Assembly: GCA_942159475.1 (NCBI GenBank) | Contig: OW804094.1 | Span: 45,628,966-45,692,965, forward strand | Origin: Sthenelais limicola | Lineage: Eukaryota; Annelida; Polychaeta; Phyllodocida; Sigalionidae | Direction: 5' to 3' | Length of the DNA stretch: 64,000 bases | Shown: positions 33,511 to 46,176 of the stretch, piece by piece | Layout of the letters: each line of letters begins with the position of its first letter | Position numbering within the stretch: the first letter of the stretch is position 1 | Translations under genes and position numbers: made by a program | The notes under the pieces: model-generated | The model's input: only the letters and a program-made list of their open reading frames with translations | Database searches by the model: none | What the model was told of the DNA's origin: nothing

Positions 33511-35189
33511 CTCAATGTCCACTGAGCTGATCATCTCGACGCATGGAAGTCGGAGGAGAAACACATGTCAGTCAGGCCATTGGACATGTATTAAAGGTGG
33601 AGGTAACTGTCAGTCGGCCATCAGCAAAGTGCCTCCCATCTATCAGGTGACTGCCCCACTGTGAGAAAATCGGCTAAGTGAAAATGGGGCCTAAAGATGT
33701 AAGACTTCACTCTTACCTACATTTTTCAAGATTGGAAATAAAACATTCCTCCCATGAGTATCCCTGGGAAAGGTTTTTTGAACTGTCAGCAAAATGAGCA
33801 TTTAAAAAATTGGAAAATGTTATTCTTGGCAGTCTAAAGAATCCAGTTTTGCTCAATTCCCATTTTTAATTAAGAAATCCCAGCGACAGGATATATAACA
33901 AGGGCGTATGTATGTGTGCATTTACCATGCCCGGTTCTATCTGTTTCTAAATAAATCCTATATATTGGGAATGAAAAGTGTGAGTTCATTGGTTATTAAA
34001 GTAGGGTAATTTCTTTCTGTACATTCCTGGCACTATCCTGCCCCATGCATATTTCACACTGATTGAATGCCAAAGTCTCAGAAATGTCAAGATCACAGGT
34101 CAAGGTTTTGAAGGCCAAATTCCTCCAAATTCATTCAGTCGGAAGCCGGAAACCCGAGAGTGAATTTGCACCAATATTGGGAAAAGAAACGCCATTATGT
34201 TTAAAGAATTGGGGATTTAATACAAAATATTTTTTCATTCCAAGTTTCCAGTCACGTTTTAATGGACACTAGAGGGTGTGTGTAGAAGGGTAGATAGTGA
34301 ATTCCATTATGACCCAGTGGTAGTCCTATTATTCCCGCTCTTCCATCCCAACCTTCCCATTCTCCTCTTTCTACCTAACAATACCCCGTATCCTCTACAG
34401 CAATATAGATTATGACTTGACCTTTTCTATAACAAAACCTATTGTCCCCACTCCTTCTCACTCCAATATAACCGTACTCATATTTTATATCAAAAAACAT
34501 ATTAAGCTCTTTTCATCTTAAGAATTTGTATTTAAGTCTACTCAATATAACCCAGCTATATATCATCCTCAGCGATTTACCGAACTTTAAAGTTCACCTT
34601 TGTTGAAGAATGAATCTCTTTGCCTTGAATAAGAGAAGAAAGATCCCAAGTTTTGGGGTTGTCTTCAGAGGCACGTGTCCTATGGCTGAATGGCTTGGCC
34701 AAGGCGCCTCAATATATTTACTCTTCTCATTGTGCAGTCAAAAAGGACATTCCTTCCCGTCTCACGGGCGAGGGCTGTCAATCTATTATTCAAGACGGTG
34801 ATTTATGGCGTCTTTGTTTATTAAACATTCGGCTAAGGATATGGTCGGGGGATGGTAGGTTGTTTATCATTGGCGGAGGTTGTGAGGGGCATGTATCCGC
34901 GCAGAAGGGGTAGAGTTTATACGGGGTGGTTTAATGTCACCCTCCTGCTGCATGCATCTTTATCGTGCTTCTTCTTCTCTTCGATTTATTCTTTATTGTA
35001 TACACACTTTCTTATGCGTCCCCACTTGATCCAAATTCTATATTTCATCCCCTTCTATAGACTGGTGGTTTGCCATACCTTCCTGTCGTCATTATAATTT
35101 GCCGGCCTTTTCCCATCGTGACTTCTTACAATTCCACGCCAAAATGGTCGCTTATTTGATGCAGATGCTCATTTCTCATCAATCGCCCT
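33511..35189. other. Non-coding stretch
   Basis: No supported features. CCCACT-type pyrimidine-rich sequence appears near 34320-34460. Confidence 0.55.
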
Positions 35190-35700
35190 CACCCCGGCCT
35201 TCTCATGCTTCATTCGCTTCACCTTTCAGTTCTTTCTTGTCGACCTCTTTTGACATGGCTCCTATTCGTTTGTTATGCTGTTTGCCATCTCGAAAGCAAG
35301 CTCTACCTTCACCGTCACAATTCTCTCCTCTATCTTGCCTTCTTTCTTCTTGTGCTCTCCTTCCAGCTCTAAACTCTTTCTTCCCTTTCCAAAGTTTAAC
35401 TCCTACAACCACACTTTGCACCTTTTCTAGCAACCCTTTCTTCCTGTTCTTCTACTTCCTGTTCTACTTCTTTCCTACTCTTCTTCTTGTCGTTTCTCAT
35501 TCGTCGTTTTCCATTTTCTACCACCTTCCCTCTCTTCTTTTACTACTTGTCTTATACTTCCCGGTCTTTACTTCTTCTCTTTTTCTCTTCTTCTTCTTCT
35601 TCTTCTTCTTCTTCTTCTTCTTCCACGGCGACTTCTCTTATGAACATCCGACCCCACACACCCCCTCCCCTCCCCTCCCTTCCCCTCCCCTAACCTCGAT
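35190..35700 (+). repeat. Pyrimidine-rich tract with (TTC)12
   Basis: About 500 bases are strongly C/T-biased on the + strand, with (TTC)12 at 35588-35623 and CCCCTCCCC blocks near 35665-35690. The 212-codon open frame at 35099-35737 is an effect of this bias (Ser, Phe, Leu, Pro runs) and not a gene. Such mirror-symmetric tracts can form triplex (H-DNA). Confidence 0.9.
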
Positions 35701-37534
35701 GATCGAGAGTAAATCACCACCCGAGCGGCCCGCTTAGAGGTCACTGGTCAGGCGGCAGTACTTTCACGCTACAGCAGCGCCTCTGTCGTCCGTGTGTGCA
35801 GTTTCCCACCTCTGGGGGCCTTTACAGACAGTCGGGGAGAGAATGGAGACGGAATGTTGGGTGCCACTCCACACCCTCCTGAGGCTATAGTGCATGGGCA
35901 GCAGCAAATATCTCCGAGAATGTGAGGATGGATGGTTGGGGTGGATAGGGAAAAAGGGGGTGGGTGGAGGTAGGAGAGAATGACACAAAGGTGAAGTTTG
36001 AGCGTGGGGTAGCTCTGGGATATGAGAAATGGCCTTGGTATTTGAACCTGGAGGGTGCAATGGGAGTAGAGGGAAAACAGCGGTGGGTAGACTGTGCTAA
36101 GAATTTTTAAACACGGCTAAAGTCATTGAAAGGAGACGATAGTTCAAAATGATGCAGGTTTTCCCAGAAAAGACTTTCTCTGCAATGCTTTGAGCTGAGT
36201 GGTTAGATTTTTTTATAGGAAGGAGAGAGTGTCCTCATGAATAAGGTATACTTATATTTGCTACGAAATTAACGAATTTAATCAACTTAGTAGGCCCTCC
36301 CCGGTTTCCCCATGCAGATTCCGTGAAACTATTCTGTGCATAATAGCCATAGTCATTTAAATATGACATATTTGTATGAATCGTTCTCGTTTCATGCTAA
36401 TGACATTGGAAGAAAGGGAGGTAGTGTTTGGGAAATATTCATCGTGCAGTTGAACCAAAGTATGTGATCGTTTTCAATAGCCGGGGCATTATTGTAGTTT
36501 CTCCTCTTTTAGCAATTGTCTTTTGTCTCCAGCGACCGAAATCCGTGTTACTTAAGCATTTGACACTGTGGAGGCAAAAAAAGATTCTCTTTTATGAGCA
36601 GCGAGACTTTTATGTTGCGAGTAAAGGAAAGCTCATACTTTCTAACTTTCTTCCGCTCATCTACTTTAGTTTCTTTAATTTGACGAGAACCATGCTTCTT
36701 TTTGGGGGGCCTTCAACGTAGGGTTATGATCATCAAATGGTATCAATTGCACCTTTTTCACTCTTTTTATTTATCGATGATCCATAACGTGGTTAGATTT
36801 AAGACCAGGTAGGCCCCCTATAATATATATATATGCCGCATATAGAATATTAAAATGATAAAAGTGCAATATAACTATAATATTATAATGTATATAGCAA
36901 ATCCTATGAATGAGAGGTTATATTTTTGGTATGCTTGCGGGCATGCTTCTTGAATACACTGTCACAACCAATCGGAGAAAGATTGGACCTAAAGCCCCCT
37001 CTTCTTCGTTGAAGCACCACTTCTGAAAAGGATGAAGAGGAATTGGGCAAGTAGGAATCCATGGGCGTCCTGACTGTCAGGGTTACAGTTATAAAGTGGT
37101 CATAACTCGATCTGGGGACATTTCCATAATTAAACGTGTCCACAGACCAGTAAATTGGCAACCACCCTTAGGGTGTAAGCGTGAAGGTGGGGAGAAGGGG
37201 CTGAGAGAGGTAGTGGCAATTTACTTGTCTCCAATCATAGGGTATTCCCCATATTCTGGATGAATGGGCTTCAACTTGTTAATCAGCTTCTTTCCGCCCC
37301 GAAAACCAACTCTACGGTATTTGAACAACATGAACTAAATGATACCTAGACAGATGTATAGCCCGGGATGTATAGATTTAAGAACAGTTTCACCCTGTTA
37401 TAACAGCATCCACTGTTTCTTCTTGCCGAGACAGGAAAATCCTATTGTAGTTGTAAATCCGAATCGCAGTCTTTGATAATCGAAGTATCTTTCCCTCCCT
37501 CTAATCATCTCTCGCCTACCTATCTCCAGCTCTC
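35701..37534. other. Non-coding stretch
   Basis: Nothing recognised beyond an AT-rich patch near 36820-36900. Confidence 0.55.
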
Positions 37535-37554
37535 CATATATACATGTATATATG
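37535..37554. repeat. Perfect 20-bp palindrome
   Basis: CATATATACATGTATATATG is its own reverse complement. It sits in CT-rich DNA and could extrude as a small cruciform. Confidence 0.95.
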
Positions 37555-39574
37555 CCCTCCTCTCTCTTTCTCTCACTCTAACACATTCTCATTCTCTCTC
37601 TGTATCTATCTATTAGTAAAGATGACCTGCCGTCACTGGGCACTGAGTAATAAATAAAGGTGGCTCATCCCCAGTGGCGGGAAGATATCCACCTCTCCCT
37701 CGCACGAGAATTACTGCGAATCCTACTTTCCATATGCAATCCGATCATAAGCACATCGGTTGTTGGCCCGCGAGTCTATACGATTATAAAGCCATTCCAT
37801 TATGATTTGGTGCTGAATAAATGCTTGAATTAATGTGTTCGAGGAGGACAAATGGTTGTGATTATTCAATATAGGTCCCTACTATGCAGGTGTTGAGATG
37901 GCTAGATGTTACAAGTTTAGTGAAAAAGTGGTTGGCGGAGGCAGGTGGTTAAAATACCCTTTATACGAAGTACATACAAAATACCAACACAGTCATATAT
38001 GAAATATATTTTGATTTCTTTGTGGCAGTGCCTTTTTATGGGAGGCTGATGAAAATAAATGCGATTTACTGGAGGAATCTAGTCTAATAACGCAATCACT
38101 GACTGGACCGGCTTGAAAAATGTATTTCCCGAATCGTATAATTTACCTATTAAAGTGTTATGGTCTCCAACATGTATTTTGCAAATGTTATAGGACACTA
38201 AATCTGAATTAAAAACTTAATGAATTGCTACTTGAAATGTAATCATTGATTCGTGTCCATGGTCAAACTATAGAAGAGGAAACATGCCTCACACATAGTA
38301 TTTATAAACTATTTATAAAACATTTTCTATCAGTTTTCCCTCCAAATTCTGGCTGCCTGGGGTCAAAATACCAATTATCCTTATTTCTTCAATTCCACTA
38401 TATAGATTGGGTAGGGGCATGCGTCTATGTTATTAGGGAATAACTGTTTGTCCGTGTAAGATTATCCATCTCCATGTATAAACAAACAATTGAGAATCAA
38501 TGAGAAAATGTGAAACTACAGTAAATTAGCAGTTTAGGCGATCATCATATTTACAGCCAGTGAATGGCAGGACCAACTAAGTATATATGTTATTCTACAA
38601 AAGGGAGCCGGATTACTTCATTCCTATAAAGGGTTGGTTTATGATGAGGATTTCGTGATTCACGAAGTGCAGATGTAACATTAAAATGACATTAAAATTA
38701 GCACACGTCCCATTATGGGTTTAGAGTTATTCCGAAGCAATTAGTCGAAAACAATGCCCGTCACGTTGATGTAACAATGACATTGATTAAAAATACATTT
38801 CGAATCTCTCAAGTTACAATATTGTATAACCATGTCAACACATGTGCCAGTGTATCCTTGATGTGTGTGGATACCCCATTTCCAGATATCATTCCATGCA
38901 GGGTGAATGAATCAATTAACTAGGTAATTAACACATAACTGGCACCCTGACTACTACAATTATGTCAGCAGGTCCGAAGACACGCCACATGCAGCTGTTC
39001 CAATAACGCTATAATTTGAGCGAATAATCAAAATGGCTGGTGATGGGCTCCAGTCTTTCCAGTCGTAGTGCTTATCTTTCTCTCCGACTTAATCGATAAT
39101 CATCATTATGCTGCAATGAGTATTGGAAGGACAGGGAGGAGGATGTGGAGGAGGAGAAGAAAATGAAGGAAGTGATAGAGGATAAACGCACCAGACATTT
39201 CTCAGGTTTCTGTAGAATTAAAAATGATACTAACATATTTTAGGGCATTAAAACGTCCAAGTGTATTCTGACCAAACAATCTGTGCGTGTATGTTATAAA
39301 CGGATAGTACTGAGAAGGAACATTTATAAAATGTGCATATTAAAGACATTAAAACCGTTCGATTCAGAACTGATAAACAGTACTCTTTTGGATTTGAATA
39401 GATAATTATCACTGGTAAATTATGTCCTTTTATCTCATTATAAAATTAAATTTACAATAAATGATAGTAATATTATTTAGTCGAAGAAGATCAACATAAT
39501 TATGATAGAAACATGGATTAGAAGGACAAGAAATTAAGGGTGAATGAACAGATCAGATGCTATCGACAAGGCCA
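37555..39574. other. Non-coding stretch
   Basis: AT-rich, with a GGA-rich patch at 39120-39185. No coding support. Confidence 0.55.
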
Positions 39575-39660
39575 TTCTTCCGCCAAACCTCTCCCCCTCC
39601 CCCTCCCCCGTCCTCCCTCCCCGTCCTCCCCCTCCCCCTCCCCCTCCCACACCCCGTCCC
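39575..39660 (+). repeat. C-rich imperfect (CCCCCT)n tract
   Basis: Repeated CCTCCCCCTCCCC blocks. The overlapping Pro-rich open frame (39544-39873) follows from this composition. Confidence 0.85.
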
Positions 39661-41759
39661 CTTGCTCAGCTTATCTCTTGCTCATGCCAAGGTGTGAAAC
39701 CACAGAATGATTACCCCATCACTGGTGACAAACCCATACTGACACGTGCTAATTGGCCTCATTTCTCCCAGGGCTCTGGTTTCCTTCCAAGGCTGACTAA
39801 GGCCCCCAAACAACTCCTCTTTTTCGCAACTTCTTCAAATCGCTTCTCTCAGCCCGCTTCCCAAACAGAGTGATTGTCAGTTTAAAATCTGTCTCCTGCC
39901 GAAATTAGCTTCAAGTAGGCCTCAGATTGTTCTAGAACGCTCTCCTGTTAGCATATTAAATCTCTCAGTCTGGCTTTTTTTCTATGACAGGCTATTTGAA
40001 ACGTTTTGACAGACAGCTGGAATGAAAATCAAGTTTGATATTTTGTAAAATTTAGAAATGATTTAATTGTCGTCCACAATAGCAATAGTATTGTAACCAT
40101 AGTTGAAGGAGCGATAGAATAGCTCATTCTATTAGATTTCCACCTGTGAAATTTTGGTTAGAGTCAGGTTATTTTAGAATTTGATAGGATTTGATCAAGT
40201 GATTCCTCTTTTGTACTAAGAAAATACATTTTGCTACTTAAAAGCAGATAATTTCTCATGCATAATACTTCAGTCTCATTTTACTATTTTTTTCTGCATA
40301 ATTATGTTATCGATTCAAATCCTTTCATGCATGGGGGGGGGGGGGGGACATAGGTGCGCTCCCTTAACCTCTGCAAGGGGATTTAATGTAACATTCCATT
40401 TCATTAATCACACGTTCTCCTCTTCTGATACTCTTCAATATTATTTGGATGGGGGAGTGCTTACATGCATAACGTTAGAGTGGAATACTGGAATGATTTG
40501 CTGAAACAACGGTCCTGTATAATAGCCTTTAGGTCATTAGTTACGGAATGCGAAATTATATTCGTTTGCAATGCAGATGTTCAAATATGTATGTTTAGCA
40601 AAGACATTATATGTGACCTGCTCTGCAAAAACGTCTTATATAATGTATTTTCCCGTATGTAATACGTAATATTTGGATCTGTATTATAAAGGACTAACAA
40701 ATTCATAGCCAGCTACTTTTATTATTAGTGAACCAAAACCTTAAATCCAACAATCCAACAATGTTTCTGCATTTATATTTTGTTTTGTCATTCCTACTTT
40801 AATATTTATTTCAAGTCATAATGTGACTCTCTGGCTCGATGCATTATGCTAACTCTATCATATAGTCTCACAATTGTATTTAGTGCAGTATTCTTAAGCC
40901 AATCCACAGCTTACACAGTATCTTAAAGCCGATCATGTAGCTTCTACAGAAAATCTCACTAATACTCGATCCCACAGATTCGTCTCTTAAAACATGTCCA
41001 TTTAAGGTAAAAAAAACCCCAGCCTAATCTATCTAATATTTTTCAATCCATATTCATCTGATTCGTGATATGCGTTATTGCAAACGTTCATTTCCATTGG
41101 CATAGATAAAAAATGATGTAATTTTGAAGACATTGTCTTGCATTCAAATACCTAGTATTCTTGCCATTATGTGACGGATAGTTCTGTAGGTATTAACACA
41201 TCACCTGAGCTTATTACTCGTATGTAGCAGCATTTAAGTAGTATTAGATGTGTCTGGAAAATATCCTATAGAATATCATCTCAGGATCCTTGCTAGTGCA
41301 GCGAATAGAAGAGCAATTTTCGAGAGTAAAGATTATTCTGTTAAGAACAAGTATTTAGTATGTCCTCTTCGTGTTTGTGAATTAATGTTTTTTTTTACTG
41401 TGGAGTATGTAGATGATTAAATGTTGTCATTTTGCACGTTTCATCCCTGAGAATATGATCAAAATCAGCTCAAATATGTAGTGGAATTAAATTGATCATG
41501 ATGGGCAGAACAGGATCTTTTCTTATGGTGATATTATAGTGTCTGAGTAAAATGAAGATTTCACTATACTACTTACAGCTCAGTATAGAGTACTAATGTC
41601 TTAAAATATATTACCGTGCGTGCGCACGCTGCAGGCGCAAGGTTCACTCATGTATACGTGCGCATATTATTGTTTAAATACTTTCTACATGGTGGAGCTA
41701 CTTACAATACTGTACTATTTTTACTTATTCTTTACTTATTCTTTGCTCCGTTGCTCCAC
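39661..41759. other. Non-coding stretch
   Basis: Contains 15 consecutive G at 40333-40347. Otherwise AT-rich and featureless. Confidence 0.55.
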
Positions 41760-41814
41760 ATTCTCGCTAACTATTTCTCCATACACTTTCAATGGGGAAA
41801 TAGTTAGCGAGAAT
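41760..41814. ncRNA. Near-perfect hairpin, possible small-RNA precursor or palindromic element
   Basis: The arm 41760-41780 (ATTCTCGCTAACTATTTCTC and one more C) pairs with 41794-41814 over 21 bp, with a single G-U pair and a 13-base loop (41781-41793). Perfect stems of this length are rare by chance. The size is short for a typical animal microRNA precursor, and the flanks do not extend the stem, so a tiny palindromic element is an equal alternative. No known microRNA seed was recognised. Confidence 0.45.
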
Positions 41815-43785
41815 ACCTGATAATGAACGACACCTACTGATCTGCTTGTGTAATATTATGCGATCTCTCTCCAACGTCTGAATTAATAAGAGTAATATTA
41901 GGCTCTAAGAGTTTGTTGTCATTTCTCCTCCTCAACGCTACGTAGGGTCACTACATATGACAATGTAATTTCACCGTTAACTCAGATTTCATCAAAAATA
42001 AATCGCGGGGACTTGGATAAACTTCAGGGTACCTGGCTCATATCACACTTTTGATTAATCATTTTCTGATCCGTATAAAATAATAGTTAAAATGTAACTT
42101 GCAATTTGTCACATTTCTATTGTTATTCACAATATATATCAGCCGACATCAGGAGGAGTAATCCACATCGCAGTTCAAATAACTAATAAGATGTACTCCG
42201 CCTGAATGTGACCTGAAACCCTAGCACATAAATATCAATTCCGACGTGATTACATGAAAATTTCAATTCATTACAACACTAAAAATTTGTTTGGGGGGAA
42301 TAAAATGAGTGGTCCATTGTCATGAAGCAATCTATTACGATAAAACATTCTTCACCAAATCTGTTTTCGAGAATAAAATCTCGTAGTTAAATCTATGGTC
42401 TAGATCACATGATCAAGCCAGCCAATAAATAACCTTCAGGCAACATCCCAGATAAAACTGCTATAAAGGAACCTCATTGGCCCAGTGAGACGCCTTCTAC
42501 AGAATCCGTAAAGGTGATCAACCTTTAGAACTATGTATACAGTTATTATTTACTTAGCTTAGGAAGATTCTCACAGAAAAGTAAAGAGGTATGGTTGCAT
42601 ACTTTAAAATCAAACACCGATAATAGAACCTTTCCAACTCATCTGATCTTTCTTTCCTTCCCAAGAAACTAACGTTGTACTTTTATGATTTATATGAGTA
42701 TATCCACGAGAATACAAATGTATACCCGTTTGCTACCTTAAATGGCAGTCCAATCGGTTCTATTATAGGAATTTGTGATTCTCATATACCCACATCTTGC
42801 CCAAACGGATTTTATAATGGAGCCTACTGACAGAGTAATGTTCTTGGAACGGAGGGAATTTTGCCACAAAAAATATCCTATTCATGTCACGAAATTAAAT
42901 CTTACAAAACCTCTCAGAGAGAGGAGGAAACAAATTATTACAAAGGATTTGCTTGACTGGAGCATCAAGGCGGAACAGAACACTTCTTGGGGGTGGGTGG
43001 TCGCCGGGTAAAATCACTTTTGACATGCAAATTACTAATCTCCTCCCTCAGATGATGGGTTCTGTATTCTCTCCCAGCTCTAATACATTATTCATCCTGT
43101 TCTGAGGCTGAGGAGTTCTGTCAGTAGTTCTGAGGTGTTCCCATATCTTGGCACTTTCACAGATAGTATATTTATAGCAATTGCTTGCATACATGTGTAC
43201 ATTTGGCCACGAAAGTAAGTTTACCTTATCATGAAAAAAGTCGTATCGATCGATGATACGTCATTCTCATTTAAAATATGCAGAATAGGTATACATACAA
43301 ACTAAGGATACGATTTCATAAGAAATGAACAAAGCCATCGCACCCGCGATAGCTGGTATTCTCCCCTTCAGACAATTAATGGTAATTCACAGACAAGTTG
43401 TGGTCACAGTTAGAGTAAAATATTTATTTACTAGCTGGTGTAATGTAGATCTATATCAATCATTATACCTGAGCTGCAAAAATCAGAATTTTACATAGCA
43501 ATTCTAAGCATTCGGTAAAACCTTAAATTTGTTCTGTTTGTTTGAAATAATCCAGTATATATATATGTTCTACATTAAAACGCATTATATTGCAATCCTA
43601 ATAATATCCGTACAACTACACCATAAACTTTACAAGTACACCCCATGTTTTCAGGCTAAAAGCCCATGTACAGCTGACTATACTAATTAAACATACTTTA
43701 CCGACTTACTATTTCGATGTAGGAAAATATTATTGGGGTTATAAATACCCTTGTCATGACACTTGTTTACGCGCCATATTTGTCA
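41815..43785. other. Non-coding stretch
   Basis: A protein-like + frame at 42775-43011 ends next to a weak donor (CGCCGG|GTAAAA) but has no convincing acceptor. Otherwise AT-rich. Confidence 0.45.
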
Positions 43786-43826
43786 TTTTTACTGACTCTG
43801 TTTTATCTCCTCTATTACAGGTGAGT
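43786..43826 (+). other. Strong candidate recursive splice site
   Basis: A long pyrimidine tract (CTCTGTTTTATCTCCTCTAT) ends in TACAG at 43820, immediately followed by GTGAGT. The acceptor and donor are both near consensus and share the junction, so an exon between them would have zero length. This is the known architecture of ratchet points in very long introns. No good second donor follows within about 100 bases. Confidence 0.4.
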
Positions 43827-45507
43827 TCCGCACATGCGCATTGCATCTAATTGGCTTGATCCAATGGATAAGTACCGAGCCGGGCAGAACAACTCATCTC
43901 TGAACTAGTAACACCTGAGTAGTCCATAGTCACACAGTGTGTATACCCTACACATGGTGGAGGCCCTTTTCTTTATTATAAAACTGATTATAATAACGAG
44001 AATGGGTGATGCACATCCTCGTCGGTGCTTATTTGAAATGAGGGTTTTGGAGTTCGTTGTTGCCCATCCTTTGTGTAGTACTGGAAAGGCTGAAGTTTGT
44101 TCGAAATTGGTTTGCAGTAATTGTCTTAGGGTTCAACCCGGGTAGGATTAAAAATCGGTACATTCTTTGCAGTGGTAACAAGAAATAACAGAGTGATTTA
44201 TATTTAGCGCGTTTACCCAGTGTCTGCAGCCCTTAGACAATTACGACAGGGTTTTCCGGGTGAGCAGTTGGCGCGAGCTTCTCCATTTTGCTATGAGGTC
44301 GGATGAGTGACCTCATTTAAGATTTGACCCGAACAAGAGCTTATTGAAGGGCATGGGGTGAATACTGCTGTCAGGTAGATCATTGGGGTGGCCTGGGGTT
44401 ACTGGAACACCCATCGAGGTAAACAAAAAATAGAAGAAGAAGAAAGAAACCCTTTGCCAAGTCCATCCCCTATTTCTGAACGGTTCTTTATAACTATTTC
44501 ATAGAATAATGGGGACAATCTTTGGTCAAATTAACAGAAATCCAGATTAAGATCCGGTCACTAGAATCACATTTTTCTTGATATGCTCTGACTTTCATGT
44601 GTAAGGAATTACCATTAAATGTGGCAATGGCAAGTGTAAGGAAAAAGTGAACAACAAGCACTTGGAGTGCCATAGCTGTTTAGGCTTCAAAGATATTTTT
44701 TTTTTTAAAGTTTTTATTTTCTTAGACATATTCAGAAAAAAATTGCAGAAATGACCGCCGCTGACTATAAGCGTTTTTACAGGCCATCTGCATCTGTCTC
44801 TATGTTGATGAAGTAAATATATGAGATGAGATTAAATTACATAGAGTACATACTTTGCTTAGAGCTATTTAAGTAATCAGTTTAGGTGGACAATATGATG
44901 AGAGAAATATATATATACTTATTAAGGGGAGTGTAGCAGTAGATGCCAGAGATTTACCAGAAGAGGTACCTGTATAGGCCATCCACCTCCGAATGTATTG
45001 TAAAAAATACCATCTTCCAATTAATGCAAACAGCAGAGTTAAGTCATGAGTGGTCATGAGCGGCCAAAACCACTAGCATCTGGTAATCCCCATAAGCTGT
45101 CATTTCTCCTTCCCCAAAAATTTTCATCCACTATGCCTCCTGTATAGGCCTTATAATCAACCTTCCCTCACCTCTCCCTCCCTCCTACTCTGCTTAGATC
45201 AGGTAGGCCATATGACCCCTTCTCTGGAGTAGAACAAAGCCTTACAAGACCGGCCCTTCACCTCGCTACCTCCACCTCGAGCCGCGAGCCCCTCTGGCCA
45301 ACTCCTTGTTGTGATTCAATTCTCACTTGCAGGACTTCACCCATCTGTATCTAAAACACAGCAGCAAATGCAGTACCATGCAGAGATTCTTTAAACCTTT
45401 TAAATCTTCAAACATACATCCACACATCAAGTTCCTAGTTCCAGCATAAAAAAGATATTTATAAGAGACATATTCTTTGGGAAACACTTGTAACCAAGGG
45501 CAAGTTA
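43827..45507. other. Non-coding stretch
   Basis: Near 44198-44420 the sequence TTTATATTTAGCGCGTTTACC and its surroundings resemble dispersed repeats of marine invertebrates, but I could not confirm a family. A 30-base AG-GT pair (PLDNYDRVFR, near 44230-44259) lies in it and is probably incidental. Confidence 0.4.
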
Positions 45508-45531
45508 AGGTCAAAGGTCATTTTGAGGTCA
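45508..45531 (+). promoter_or_regulatory. Composite DR1 and DR5 nuclear-receptor element
   Basis: Three exact AGGTCA half-sites lie at 45508-45513, 45515-45520 and 45526-45531. Spacings are 1 base (DR1, bound by RXR, HNF4 and COUP-TF type receptors) and 5 bases (DR5, the classical retinoic acid response element bound by RAR-RXR). The arrangement is seen directly. Receptor use is established for the families. Activity here is inference. Confidence 0.5.
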
Positions 45532-46080
45532 CGTTGCGACTGGCACCTCATTGATTAAGTGACATGACATGAACAGAATCCCATTAATTCCTCTTTCATG
45601 AGGGTAGAAGCCTCTGGGATAGCGCGTCTTGGCCAAGTAATAGGCAGGGTGATGGTGCTAAAAATACTATTCATCGTCTGTTATTGTAGTTGATGGACCT
45701 TAGTTTCCTTTTGTACATTGTTTCTGATGGGTCCAATGCATGTTGAGAGTAATCCTTTTTCATAATATCATTGGGCAATATGGACAAGTTGTTTGGATAT
45801 CTATAATATTCCACTGAAGCTAATATATATGGTCGCTATATCTAAAGAATGCATTCAAATGAATGTTTCTGAATAACTTTTCGAAGCTCGTGGCGGAATT
45901 TCAAATTTGACGGTTTATTTAGGATAACCTTTGCAATTTAAAAAAAGGCAGCTTCTCGGTATTGAGATACACAATACGTGCCGCAAAGCCCTTCCCCGCC
46001 CTGGATTTGGGTTATGTGAAAGGAAATGAGAGCATTAAAGGGGAATTATATCAACTCACTTGAATATAACTCCCTCGCAG

Positions 46081-46176
46081 CATTTAGCCATTAGCTGGGA
46101 TAAGAAAGCAGTCTTTCCTGTTTTCCCCATGGACTCTGATGGGAAAAGCAAAGACATCATTTTCCATAAGGGTATA
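46081..46176 (+). CDS. Candidate 96-nt exon, unrecognised
   Basis: ATAACTCCCTCGCAG gives a fair 3' splice site at 46080, and a consensus GTAAGT donor starts at 46177. The 32 codons between are open in phase 0 to 0 and read protein-like, for example ISWDKKAVFPVFPMDSDGK. The frame stays open beyond the donor to 46398, so the splice is not forced by a stop. GC bias at third positions is absent. No family is recognised. Confidence 0.3.

Noticed and set aside
35099..35737. Longest open frame in the window (212 codons)
   Set aside because: It lies wholly in a C/T-rich tract with (TTC)12. The product is Ser/Phe/Leu/Pro low complexity and several frames are open together.
44120..44150. B-box-like GGGTTCAACCCGGG suggesting a second tRNA or SINE
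   Set aside because: No A box lies at a suitable distance upstream and no clover-leaf can be drawn.
44205..44420. Possible dispersed repeat beginning with an ATTTATATTTAGCGCG-like word
   Set aside because: Only general resemblance from memory. No second copy occurs in the window and no terminal structure is visible.
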